Made by a program: the position numbers and the translations under genes
In this document: positions 1 to 6,947 of the stretch, piece by piece
Layout: every line of letters starts with the position of its first letter
Position numbering within the stretch: the first letter of the stretch is position 1
Notes under the pieces: model-generated
The model's input: only the letters and a program-made list of their open reading frames with translations
The model's database searches: none
Told to the model about the DNA's origin: nothing
Origin: Actinomycetes bacterium
GTDB lineage: Bacteria; Actinomycetota; Actinomycetes; S36-B12; UBA10799
Length of the DNA stretch: 18,287 bases
NCBI GenBank assembly: GCA_029779995.1
Contig: JAKOZM010000539.1
Location: 1 to 18,287, forward strand
Reading direction: 5' to 3'

Positions 1-195
1 GCGATCCTGGCCGGTCTGCTCACCGGGTACAGCAACGCCCGCAGCGAGGGCTACAACCGCCTCGCGAAACACCAAGGACGAAACGCGTTCGGCTTCCGCA
101 ACATCGACAACCAACGCCGCCGCATACGCTGGGCCTGCACTCGTCAACACCGACGAGCCACAGCCAAAACCACCGGGCTGCCCGGTCAAGTTTGA
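1..195 (+). CDS. ISL3-family transposase, C-terminal fragment
   Basis: The first reading frame is open from the window edge to the TGA at 193-195, giving 64 residues. It contains SNARSEGYNRLAKHQGRNAF followed by GFRNIDNQRRRIRW. This matches the C-terminal end of DDE transposases of the ISL3 family, where N-A-R-(T/S)-E-G-x-N-R and G-(F/Y)-R-N are conserved near the final catalytic glutamate. The enzyme catalyses cut-and-paste movement of its insertion sequence. The 5' part lies outside the window, so whether the gene is intact cannot be judged. The stop codon overlaps the presumed terminal repeat of the IS, which ends at about 201. Family recognition is from memory of conserved motifs, without an alignment. 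Confidence 0.85.
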   Translation, partial: AILAGLLTGYSNARSEGYNRLAKHQGRNAFGFRNIDNQRRRIRWACTRQHRRATAKTTGLPGQV

Positions 196-201
196 AGAGC
201 C
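186..201 (+). repeat. Right terminal inverted repeat of the ISL3-family IS (partial view)
   Basis: Read on the minus strand from 201, the sequence begins GGCTCTTCAAACTTGA, and GGCTCTTC is a typical outer end of ISL3-family elements. The transposase stop codon lies inside it. At 202 the sequence switches to codons of a DNA methyltransferase, which fixes the IS boundary to within a base or two. The partner repeat and the 8-bp target duplication typical of the family lie outside the window. Confidence 0.6.
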
Positions 202-254
202 TCCTTGTCCCACTTGTCGTTGTACCGGAAGTCGCCCCCTGTGTTGTAGGGCGG
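202..254 (-). pseudogene. DNA methyltransferase (Mod-type) remnant, downstream piece
   Basis: On the minus strand these bases encode PPYNTGGDFRYNDKWDK. This is the sequence that follows the catalytic DPPY motif in beta-class N6-adenine methyltransferases such as type III Mod proteins. The piece is cut on its left by the ISL3 insertion sequence at about 201 and on its right by the end of the large mobile element at 255. The upstream piece of the same gene is at 15812-16096. Joining the two after removing the element and one 6-bp flank restores the frame exactly. The remainder of the gene (target recognition domain, SAM-binding motif I) is either beyond the IS or lost. Confidence 0.88.
249..254. 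repeat. 6-bp flanking repeat, cargo-side copy (crossover/coupling sequence)
   Basis: GGGCGG here encodes the two prolines of DPPY as CCG CCC on the minus strand. The partner at 15812-15817 is AGGAGG (CCT CCT). They agree at four of six positions and differ only at codon third positions. A 6-bp region flanked by inverted recombinase arms is the expected crossover interval of tyrosine recombinases. Non-identical copies are expected if one was carried in from an earlier insertion site, as with Tn916 coupling sequences. Confidence 0.75.
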
Positions 255-280
255 TTCCCCCGACAGTCCAGCGGTGTTGC
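255..280 (+). repeat. Terminal inverted repeat, cargo-side end
   Basis: Reading inward from 255 the end is TTCCCCCGACAGT, then TGTTGC at 275-280. The opposite end read inward is TTCCCCCGAAAGT, then TGTTGC. The outer nine bases are identical, AGT follows after one mismatch, and the TGTTGC boxes are offset by two bases. A short inverted pair, TCCAG (267-271) and CTGGA (282-286), surrounds the inner box and could be an additional protein-binding dyad. These are presumably recombinase binding arms. Confidence 0.82.
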
Positions 281-306
281 ACTGGAAGGACGAGCTGGCG
301 TGAGAC

Positions 307-2055
307 TCAGGCGGTTTGCGTCGCCTCGAGGAAGCGATGGGCGGGACCGTCGCCAGCGTGGGGTAACGCGATGAGGTGGGTCCCTGACATGCTGGGACTG
401 GACGTACCAAGGTGGCTGCCCACGAGGCTAGTGAGGCTCGCTGCGACGGCTGCCAGATCTGCCGCGGACCCGTGAAAGGTGGGAACTGAGCACCCGCGCG
501 TCGGGACGAGTTCGTCTGCTTCTGCTACGTCTCGCCAGAGTGGGTGGTATAGCTCCAAGGTGCCATCGGAGGTGGCGCGGACTCCTGCATGCTGGTCAAC
601 CTCGGACGGCGTCATGGTTGAGTCGGGGGCACACACATTCGCGATTCCGAGGGTCCCGGTGCGAGGGTCTGTGGCTACCTGGACGATGGTTGCCTTGCGC
701 CCGGGCGTCATTGAGAGCGCGTCGAGGTACGTGGTGACTGCATGGCTAATCGTTGCATCCAGGACGAGGTCAGTTGCGAGGAGGGTCGACTCGTCAGGTG
801 GATCGCTAGCGACTTTGACTGCCGTGGTGTCACATATCGCCTCCAGTCGTGACTGGAGTGCGTGGGCTTTCGACTGCCCGATGTCGTCCTCGACGTAGTT
901 TTGTCGAACGAGGAGACCGCCGGTGATGCGCGCTGGGTCGCAGAGTGCGATCTCGCCGGCTCCTGCCCGCATAATGAACTCTGCAACCCAAGATCCCAGG
1001 CCGCCGCATCCCCAGATGAACACGGACTTGTCCTGGAAACCATTGACGGGGCGGGTGTCGTCCCGTCGTGTAGTCACTGCTTGCCGTTCATCAGACACGG
1101 CGCACCACTCGATTGGGATGTCGGTCTTGATCTCCGCGGGGTCCAGGTTGATAGTCGTGCCGTATCGCCCCGCGATCGCCCGGAGAGCGTTCGCCGTGTC
1201 CGTTGGGAGACGCCCGCACAGGAGGTGAGATGGCCCTCCGGCCGGGTGTGGGACGGCGAGGACGAAGTACTGGTGTGTGTCACGGGGATTGCGCACCGCG
1301 CTGGTAAGGAGAGTCGTGAGGAAGGCCGGCGATTGGGGTGCTACGCGTGGTGGCCGCCCCCCTGAGGCCTCTAGATACGGATCGTCCAGCAGCTTGAGGA
1401 GGTCAGCGAAGGTCGTGGCCGCCCCGAACGGCATGTCTGTTGCGAGGGTGAACACGGGCGCCTTAAGCCCTTCGCGACCAGTCGTGTAGGTGAGGTCGCA
1501 TCTTTGCTCTGTCCGGGTGATGAGGGTGGCGACCTGGCGGGCTCTCACGGGCCCAGCCTCGCGCACAACGATCGTGGGCGTGCCATCCGTAAGGTGGAGC
1601 ACGCCGCCAACTGCGTGGTACATGGCAGTGGCAGGGTCGAACTTGCCGCCCGCTGCGTCCGTGAGCCAGTCCCACAACCGGTTGAGGAAGCCGCCCATCC
1701 CAGATTGAGGATGCCATTCGCGCGACGGATCAAGGTAGACGCAAGGGTGCTGCCCCATGAGGACGTGTGGGTGGCCGAGGAAGCGGACGTGGTCGACTGC
1801 GACGCTCGGCGGACGAAAGGGGGCAGAGGGTAGCCGAAGGATGAATTCCTCATGGTCGAGTAGATCAAGGCCGCTGGTGAGTCGCGGAATCGCTGCCGTG
1901 CGTAGACGGATGCGAAGTTCCACGTCCCGGTCGTTCTGGAGCTTCGGCTGCCTGCTGATCTTGACGTCGTCGGCGTTTTCTTCAGCGAGGGCCTTTAACT
2001 CCGCGACGAGACGCTTCTGCCAAGCAGTCATTTCGGCTCGCCGACGCGTGGTCAT
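307..2055 (-). CDS. cap2: Cap2: CBASS E2-E1 ubiquitin-transferase-like fusion
   Basis: The 582-residue protein has an N-terminal E2-like domain (about 1-160). Its candidate catalytic cysteine is C105 in HPCVYLDPSREWHP. A middle linker or adenylation-associated region follows (about 160-340). The C-terminal E1/ThiF adenylation domain has the nucleotide loop GCGGLGS at 349-355, RQNY at 384-387, and a second candidate catalytic cysteine, C522, in RGCSVPTFHGS. Length, domain order and both cysteines fit Cap2, which adenylates the C-terminus of the CBASS cyclase and conjugates it to a cellular target, priming cyclase activity. The ATG overlaps the cyclase stop by 4 bp, so translation is probably coupled. 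No Cap3 (JAB peptidase) gene follows, because the element ends 26 bp after the stop. The role comes from family knowledge, and the assignment is strong. Confidence 0.92.
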   Translation of the reverse strand: MTTRRRAEMTAWQKRLVAELKALAEENADDVKISRQPKLQNDRDVELRIRLRTAAIPRLTSGLDLLDHEEFILRLPSAPFRPPSVAVDHVRFLGHPHVLMGQHPCVYLDPSREWHPQSGMGGFLNRLWDWLTDAAGGKFDPATAMYHAVGGVLHLTDGTPTIVVREAGPVRARQVATLITRTEQRCDLTYTTGREGLKAPVFTLATDMPFGAATTFADLLKLLDDPYLEASGGRPPRVAPQSPAFLTTLLTSAVRNPRDTHQYFVLAVPHPAGGPSHLLCGRLPTDTANALRAIAGRYGTTINLDPAEIKTDIPIEWCAVSDERQAVTTRRDDTRPVNGFQDKSVFIWGCGGLGSWVAEFIMRAGAGEIALCDPARITGGLLVRQNYVEDDIGQSKAHALQSRLEAICDTTAVKVASDPPDESTLLATDLVLDATISHAVTTYLDALSMTPGRKATIVQVATDPRTGTLGIANVCAPDSTMTPSEVDQHAGVRATSDGTLELYHPLWRDVAEADELVPTRGCSVPTFHGSAADLAAVAASLTSLVGSHLGTSSPSMSGTHLIALPHAGDGPAHRFLEATQTA

Positions 2056-3050
2056 CCAGCGCGCCCAGACCGTCCCACGGTGGTGGTCGCAGCAGCCGGA
2101 GTCACTTCTGAGAACTTGGGGGGCTTGGAGGTGTCAGACGGGGCGGTGAACCCATCACCGAAGAGTTCCTGCCACATCCGGACACTGCGTTCTTTCTCAG
2201 GCTCGTCGTACGCCGCCTGGATCTGCTGGGCGTGGGCATTGATTCGGTCACGGAAGTAGTTGTAAGTGGACTGTTCCCAGCGGTGATCGAAGGTGACACC
2301 GGAGCCGGAAGGATCCGGGATCGACGGCTTCATGGGCCGTGCTTGCAGCCACGCGTCGAGGTCGCTGACAACGTTGAGGAGCGTCTTGGGGACGTTGTCG
2401 TAGCATCCGGGCTTGACGAGCTTGCGCGCCTCGGTCACCCGCTCACCGAGCATGGTCGTGAGAAGGATGGACCGTGTGCCGGTGAAGGAGCCCTTGTGAT
2501 CACGGAGGTACTTCATCAGTCGGATGACCTTGCGAAGGTTGCCGTTTGCAAGGCGATCTTTGTTCTGCATCCAATCGGTGAATCTCTGGGGGTGCGTGTC
2601 CTCCCAGTCGTTGACATCACGGTTCACGATGACCTCACGTCCATTTGCGAGCTTGAGGTGGGGGACGATATCGAGGTGCATCGAGTTCGCGTAGGAGACT
2701 CTGACGCATCGGCATTTTCGGGTACGGGGCATGCTGCCGTACGTAGTGTGACGGCCGAGCGCGGCGTACACCTCGTTGATGTACTTCTTCGGGTCGTCGA
2801 CCCAGTCCGGGTTCTCAGCCATGTCGAGCATGAAGTCCGCGTCGAACTCGTTGTCTCCGACTGGGTTGATGATGGTGCGGTGCGCCCACGAACCTTGGGG
2901 TGTCTTGCCTTTGATCAGTGGCCCGATCTCGTCGTCGCCTTGCAGTGCGGCGTAGACGGCGTTCACTCTGGAATCGAGGAGCGTCAACTTGGTTGCGCTG
3001 ATGTTGACCTTGTTGGTCAACAGGGTGTGGAAGTGGTCAGCTAGTTGCAT
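2052..3050 (-). CDS. CBASS CD-NTase (cGAS/DncV-like cyclic oligonucleotide synthase)
   Basis: The 332-residue protein has the polymerase-beta-type nucleotidyltransferase signature. GS is at 53-54 in PQGSWAHRT, a metal-binding pair D70 and D72 lies in NEFDADFML, and a third acidic residue, D127, lies in MHLDIVPH. The second half (about 160-300) is the helical OAS-like C-terminal domain. The last 30 or so residues are a low-complexity Pro/Ser/Thr/Ala tail ending in SGRAG. A flexible tail with a terminal glycine is what Cap2 enzymes attach to targets. CD-NTases make cyclic di- or trinucleotides on phage infection to switch on an effector, here most likely the patatin just upstream. The ATG has GGGGA about 7 bp upstream and overlaps the patatin gene by 14 bp. 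The nucleotide product and clade cannot be read from the sequence with confidence. Confidence 0.93.
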   Translation of the reverse strand: MQLADHFHTLLTNKVNISATKLTLLDSRVNAVYAALQGDDEIGPLIKGKTPQGSWAHRTIINPVGDNEFDADFMLDMAENPDWVDDPKKYINEVYAALGRHTTYGSMPRTRKCRCVRVSYANSMHLDIVPHLKLANGREVIVNRDVNDWEDTHPQRFTDWMQNKDRLANGNLRKVIRLMKYLRDHKGSFTGTRSILLTTMLGERVTEARKLVKPGCYDNVPKTLLNVVSDLDAWLQARPMKPSIPDPSGSGVTFDHRWEQSTYNYFRDRINAHAQQIQAAYDEPEKERSVRMWQELFGDGFTAPSDTSKPPKFSEVTPAAATTTVGRSGRAG

Positions 3051-4149
3051 CTGCGTCCCCTATGGGTGGCGTGGTCACCGTGCTGCGGTCAGCACGATGG
3101 TTCCTCTGGAAGGCGATGTACGGCGAAGCTTGATGGGCGGCGAACTTCTCGACGTAGGTAGGACTGAGCTCCCTGCTCACAGAAGCCGCCAGTCCCGCGA
3201 TGTCCTGTGGGTCAGCTGAGTCGAGCGCGTACAGGCCCCCCGGGACGAGAGCGTCGAACCGGGTGAAGTTCTGCTTGCCGACCAGATGCTCTGCGATGCC
3301 TTGCCCACCGCGGCTGCCAGCTCCGAGGACCAGCGGTGCGATCGGCTGGACCCACTGAAGTATCCCGCCATGGTCACGACGCTTCGGATGGTGCGCAATC
3401 TCGGAGATGGTGCCGATGTTCAGAACCGTGATGGCGTTGAGGGGCCTGTTGAGCATGCTCACGGCTTCTGCGATCGCGACCACCGACGGGTTGTTGGCCC
3501 ACACACCTCCGTCGATCAGTCGGTGTCCGTCAACGTGGGCTGCTGGGAAGTAGACCGGCGCAGCTGAGGTAGCCAACGCGACGTCGACCATGGTGGTCCG
3601 CCAGTCCCTAGCGAGCCGGGGGTGGTGTGGAGTCTTGAAAATGTGCACTTGCCCGCGCTGCACGTCCCACGAAGGGATGACGAGCCGCTTGACACTGTCA
3701 CCGAGCAGTCGCTCGCCGAGCACACCATCGAGTGCCGTACGGAGCGCGCTATCGTCGTAGATCGGCGTGGACAGGTTGCGCACTCGGCGCCACCAGCGTC
3801 GTCTCGACGCAGGGAAGACCTCGTGGACCAGCTCCTTGTAGTGCTCGGCGATCTCCTTCGGCCTGAGGCCCGCACCGAGCGCAAGTGCGACGATCCCACC
3901 AGCCGAGGTACCCGCGATCAGATCGAAGGAGTCACTGATCCGGACACCGAGATCATCTTCAAGCCCGGCCAGCACATGAGCCGTGAAGAGTGCCTTGGCG
4001 CCACCCCCATCGAGCGCGAGAATCTGGAACCGGTCCGGGTCACCGCCCGACTTCGCCGGGCCTTGAATCTCATCCACGTAACTATGGTAGGTGTCGGCAC
4101 CGACAGGACAGCCTCGTCGCCTCGCGCAACGCTCTCCTCCTACAAGCAA
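3037..4149 (-). CDS. capV: CapV-like patatin phospholipase, CBASS effector
   Basis: The protein is a patatin-family lipid hydrolase. The oxyanion loop is DGGGAK at 47-52, the nucleophile is S82 in GTSAGG, and the catalytic aspartate is D213 in IDGGVWANNP. In type II CBASS this effector is activated by the cyclic nucleotide and degrades membrane phospholipids, killing the infected cell. The order capV, cyclase, cap2 matches the Vibrio cholerae CBASS operon. The start is uncertain. The longest frame opens with TTG at 4149, but a strong GGAGGAG lies inside its first codons. The conserved domain begins near residue 41, so a GTG at 4077 is an alternative. The gap of 35 bp from the methyltransferase stop is the only real intergenic space in the operon, and could hold a weak promoter or mark where two cargo modules were joined. 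Confidence 0.9.
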   Translation of the reverse strand: MLVGGERCARRRGCPVGADTYHSYVDEIQGPAKSGGDPDRFQILALDGGGAKALFTAHVLAGLEDDLGVRISDSFDLIAGTSAGGIVALALGAGLRPKEIAEHYKELVHEVFPASRRRWWRRVRNLSTPIYDDSALRTALDGVLGERLLGDSVKRLVIPSWDVQRGQVHIFKTPHHPRLARDWRTTMVDVALATSAAPVYFPAAHVDGHRLIDGGVWANNPSVVAIAEAVSMLNRPLNAITVLNIGTISEIAHHPKRRDHGGILQWVQPIAPLVLGAGSRGGQGIAEHLVGKQNFTRFDALVPGGLYALDSADPQDIAGLAASVSRELSPTYVEKFAAHQASPYIAFQRNHRADRSTVTTPPIGDADATS

Positions 4150-4184
4150 CTACGCGTAGGCCCGGTCGCATCGTGCCTACGGTG

Positions 4185-6947
4185 CTACGAAAGGTCCTCG
4201 CGATAGACGGCGTGGGGGACGAGTGAAAGGTACATGTTGAACAGTGCCTTCTGCCGCTCCGCTTCGGTTGCGTGGACCGATACGCGAAAGATGGCGTTGA
4301 CGTGTCGGTCGAGTTCGTGGTGCGCGGCCGCAAGGTCCGGATCCATGCCGTTGGCACTGTAATGGTCGGCCAGGGACCGGTGGGGATGTTGCTCTCGAGC
4401 CGCGAGCACGGTCTTGCCCGCAGCGATCAGGCCTGCTCGCTGCTCGGGTGAGAGTGCCGGCAACGGAAAATTGTTCCAGACCGTCCGCACTGCGAAACGG
4501 ATGTCGGACTTCAGCCTGCCTCCGATGGTCTTCTGCCAGGTGAGAAGCATCGCTGAAGAGAGGATGGCGAACTGTAGTCCGTCGGGATCTTGCACCTGGT
4601 AGTTCGCATCGGAGGCGATCACCTCGGGTCCGAGGTGCTGACAGGGCAAGTACGGGCGATTCTCCGAACTCACGCGGGGGATGCAAACGAACGGTGTCAA
4701 CTGAGCAGCTCGTTGGGTAAACAGGTGTGGGATGGACGCATAGTCATTGGTAGAGGGCGCCTTCGCACTGAGGCGGTAAGCACGGACCGCGTCTACGCGT
4801 TCTCGCAACGCCGGGGATCTGGACAGGTCTTGAGGTGTGGCGTTTTCGAGCCAGAGGCACCAGCGCTCTTCGGCGTGAAGAAGTTCCCGTGACCCGATGT
4901 ATGGGCGCAGGTACTTCGCTGCGATGGGATCGGAGCTGAACTGTCCGTAGTCTTCGGGCTCGACAATGAGGTGCCCGCCGTCTTTCGCCATTGATCCAAG
5001 TACGACCTTCGCCAGGTCAGGTGCGAGCGGGGTGGCTCGCGGTGTGACCGCAAGGTCCGGTCCGTCAACGAGGTACGCGTTGATATGGCGAGCTACGACT
5101 TCTCGTGGCGAGCCCTTGAAATTGGGGTACTCAAAGAGCACGGGTGCGGGCTTTGTCTCTTTGTCGAAGCCAGTAATCACGCAGTGGACAGCGGCGGCGC
5201 CGGTGGCTTCCGAGGTCCAGGCGAAGGTCCGGTGGGCGAAGCGCAATCGCCAACCTTTGCTGAAAATGTAGGGGAAGAGTCGAGTGGCCTGGTCGCCTTG
5301 AGCGATCGAGCTCGTGGAGACGAGAGCGAATCGTCCGTTGTCGTGCCCTGCGAAGTAGTCGACGCACTTCCGGTGCCACGCCGTGACGTAGTCGAGCCGC
5401 CCAAGGTCCTTGGCGCCCCAGACCAGTTGCAGGTCAGCGAGTTGTTCCTTGGTGCGAGTGTGAGGCCCGAGGAACGGCGGGTTGCCGGCGATTACCACAT
5501 CGCCCTGCTGAGGGCAGACGTCTGTCCAGTTCACTCGCAGTGCATTGCCGACCCTGATCGTGGCCTGTTCCTGGATGGGTAGTCGGTCAGGTGCTTCGCC
5601 GAGGGAAGCTCTGAGTTTGAGGTCGCACTGGCGGTCGATGAGGAACATGGCGGTCTCGGCTATGCGGGCGGGCCACTCGTCGATCTCGATGCCGTAGAAG
5701 TGGTCGAGGGTAACCTTGAGCCCGACGTTGGCGAGGAGCATGGGGTTGTCGCCGGTGATCTCTTGGAGGCGTTCCATGATCGCCAGTTCGAGGTCTCGTA
5801 GTTCGCGGTAGGCGACGATGATGAAGTTGCCGCACCCGCACGCGGGGTCCAAGAACCGGATGCGGCCGAGCCTGTCGCGGAGCTTGCGGAGCCGGTCGGC
5901 CTCGTACTTGCCCAAGGTCTGGATGTGTTCGAACTCGGCGCGGAGCTCGTCGAGGAAGAGGGGGTTGAGGGTCTTGAGGATGTTCTCCTCAGAGGTGTAG
6001 TGCTCCCCGAGTTGACGGCGCGTCTCGGCGTCGCGAACGGACTGGAACATGGATCCGAAGATGGCTGGGCTGATGCTGGCCCAGTCGCGATCGCACGCTT
6101 CGAGCACCGCGGTACGGAACTCCGCGTTCAGGACAGGCAAGACGACACGTTCGCTGAAGATGCGGCCGTTAACGTACCGGAACCCGTCCAGGCCAGACGG
6201 CGGTGTGATGCGCTGATCGTCGGGAGTGTCGAGGAAGGCGAACAGGTCGGTGAGCTGGGCGCCAATGTCGGAGCCGTCGGCGGCCGTGTGGTCACGGATA
6301 AAGGTGCTGAACAGGTCTGGCGCCCACATGTCGGTGTCGTCGCCGAACATGAGGAAGAGGACCCGGGCGAGAGTGACGGAGATCTCGTGGTCCCGCTCGG
6401 CTCGGGAGGTCGTCGCTGGGTAGGCCTTCTCCATGGCCGCGTACAGGCGGGCCATGAGCTTCGAGGCGTGCTTGGTCTCGTTCGTCGCTTCGACGTCAAA
6501 GGCCTGACGGACCTTGGCCAGGACGGCGTTGCTGTCCAGGATCACGTCGTGGGGTAGGCGGATCACGTCCAGCTTCACGGCAAACCGAGGGTCTGTGTCG
6601 CCGTTGCGGTACCGGTGTCGGCTCAGTCGGGTCGTGGTGGTCCTGCCGACTGCTCGGCGCACGGGCCAGCGCCACACCTGTTCGTCGTCGTCATGGAAGA
6701 TCAGGATCCGGTCGGTGCTGCTCCTGGCCAGGTGCTGGTCGAGAGCGGCTTCAAGCTTGGAGTCGGGCTTCTCGTTGACGACCCAGACGCGCAGTCCCTT
6801 GTGCGAGGAGACGTTGGTGGCGGTGATCTGTCGGCCGTCGTGCTCGACGGTCACCGGAGGCTGGTCCGGCCGGGACCAGTTCAGGTCCTGGATGAACAGC
6901 CTCTGGTAGTCACGCTGTTCGGCGCGTTCGATCAGCGGGGTGGTCAT
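4185..6947 (-). CDS. N6-adenine-type DNA methyltransferase of a restriction-like system
   Basis: The 920-residue protein belongs to the gamma-type class I methyltransferases. It shows LGEHYTSEENI at 313-323 (motif X region), FLDPACGCGNF at 365-375 (SAM-binding motif I), FYGIEIDEWP at 417-426 (motif II) and GNPPF at 488-492 (catalytic motif IV). The part after about 600 is the likely target-recognition domain. The first 130 residues form a separate N-terminal domain that I do not recognise. It includes LFIQDLNWSRPD and a Trp-rich VWRWPVRR, and I see no clear PD-ExK nuclease signature. The gene overlaps the helicase gene by ATGA. It probably marks self DNA for the PLD-helicase partner. The large size resembles type IIG, BREX PglX and DISARM DrmMI enzymes, but none of their other partners is present. 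Confidence 0.88.
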   Translation of the reverse strand: MTTPLIERAEQRDYQRLFIQDLNWSRPDQPPVTVEHDGRQITATNVSSHKGLRVWVVNEKPDSKLEAALDQHLARSSTDRILIFHDDDEQVWRWPVRRAVGRTTTTRLSRHRYRNGDTDPRFAVKLDVIRLPHDVILDSNAVLAKVRQAFDVEATNETKHASKLMARLYAAMEKAYPATTSRAERDHEISVTLARVLFLMFGDDTDMWAPDLFSTFIRDHTAADGSDIGAQLTDLFAFLDTPDDQRITPPSGLDGFRYVNGRIFSERVVLPVLNAEFRTAVLEACDRDWASISPAIFGSMFQSVRDAETRRQLGEHYTSEENILKTLNPLFLDELRAEFEHIQTLGKYEADRLRKLRDRLGRIRFLDPACGCGNFIIVAYRELRDLELAIMERLQEITGDNPMLLANVGLKVTLDHFYGIEIDEWPARIAETAMFLIDRQCDLKLRASLGEAPDRLPIQEQATIRVGNALRVNWTDVCPQQGDVVIAGNPPFLGPHTRTKEQLADLQLVWGAKDLGRLDYVTAWHRKCVDYFAGHDNGRFALVSTSSIAQGDQATRLFPYIFSKGWRLRFAHRTFAWTSEATGAAAVHCVITGFDKETKPAPVLFEYPNFKGSPREVVARHINAYLVDGPDLAVTPRATPLAPDLAKVVLGSMAKDGGHLIVEPEDYGQFSSDPIAAKYLRPYIGSRELLHAEERWCLWLENATPQDLSRSPALRERVDAVRAYRLSAKAPSTNDYASIPHLFTQRAAQLTPFVCIPRVSSENRPYLPCQHLGPEVIASDANYQVQDPDGLQFAILSSAMLLTWQKTIGGRLKSDIRFAVRTVWNNFPLPALSPEQRAGLIAAGKTVLAAREQHPHRSLADHYSANGMDPDLAAAHHELDRHVNAIFRVSVHATEAERQKALFNMYLSLVPHAVYREDLS

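Noticed and set aside
186..410. Small minus-strand open frame at the left junction
   Set aside because: It is a chimera of the element end and the methyltransferase remnant, and overlaps the 3' end of cap2. It is not an independent gene.
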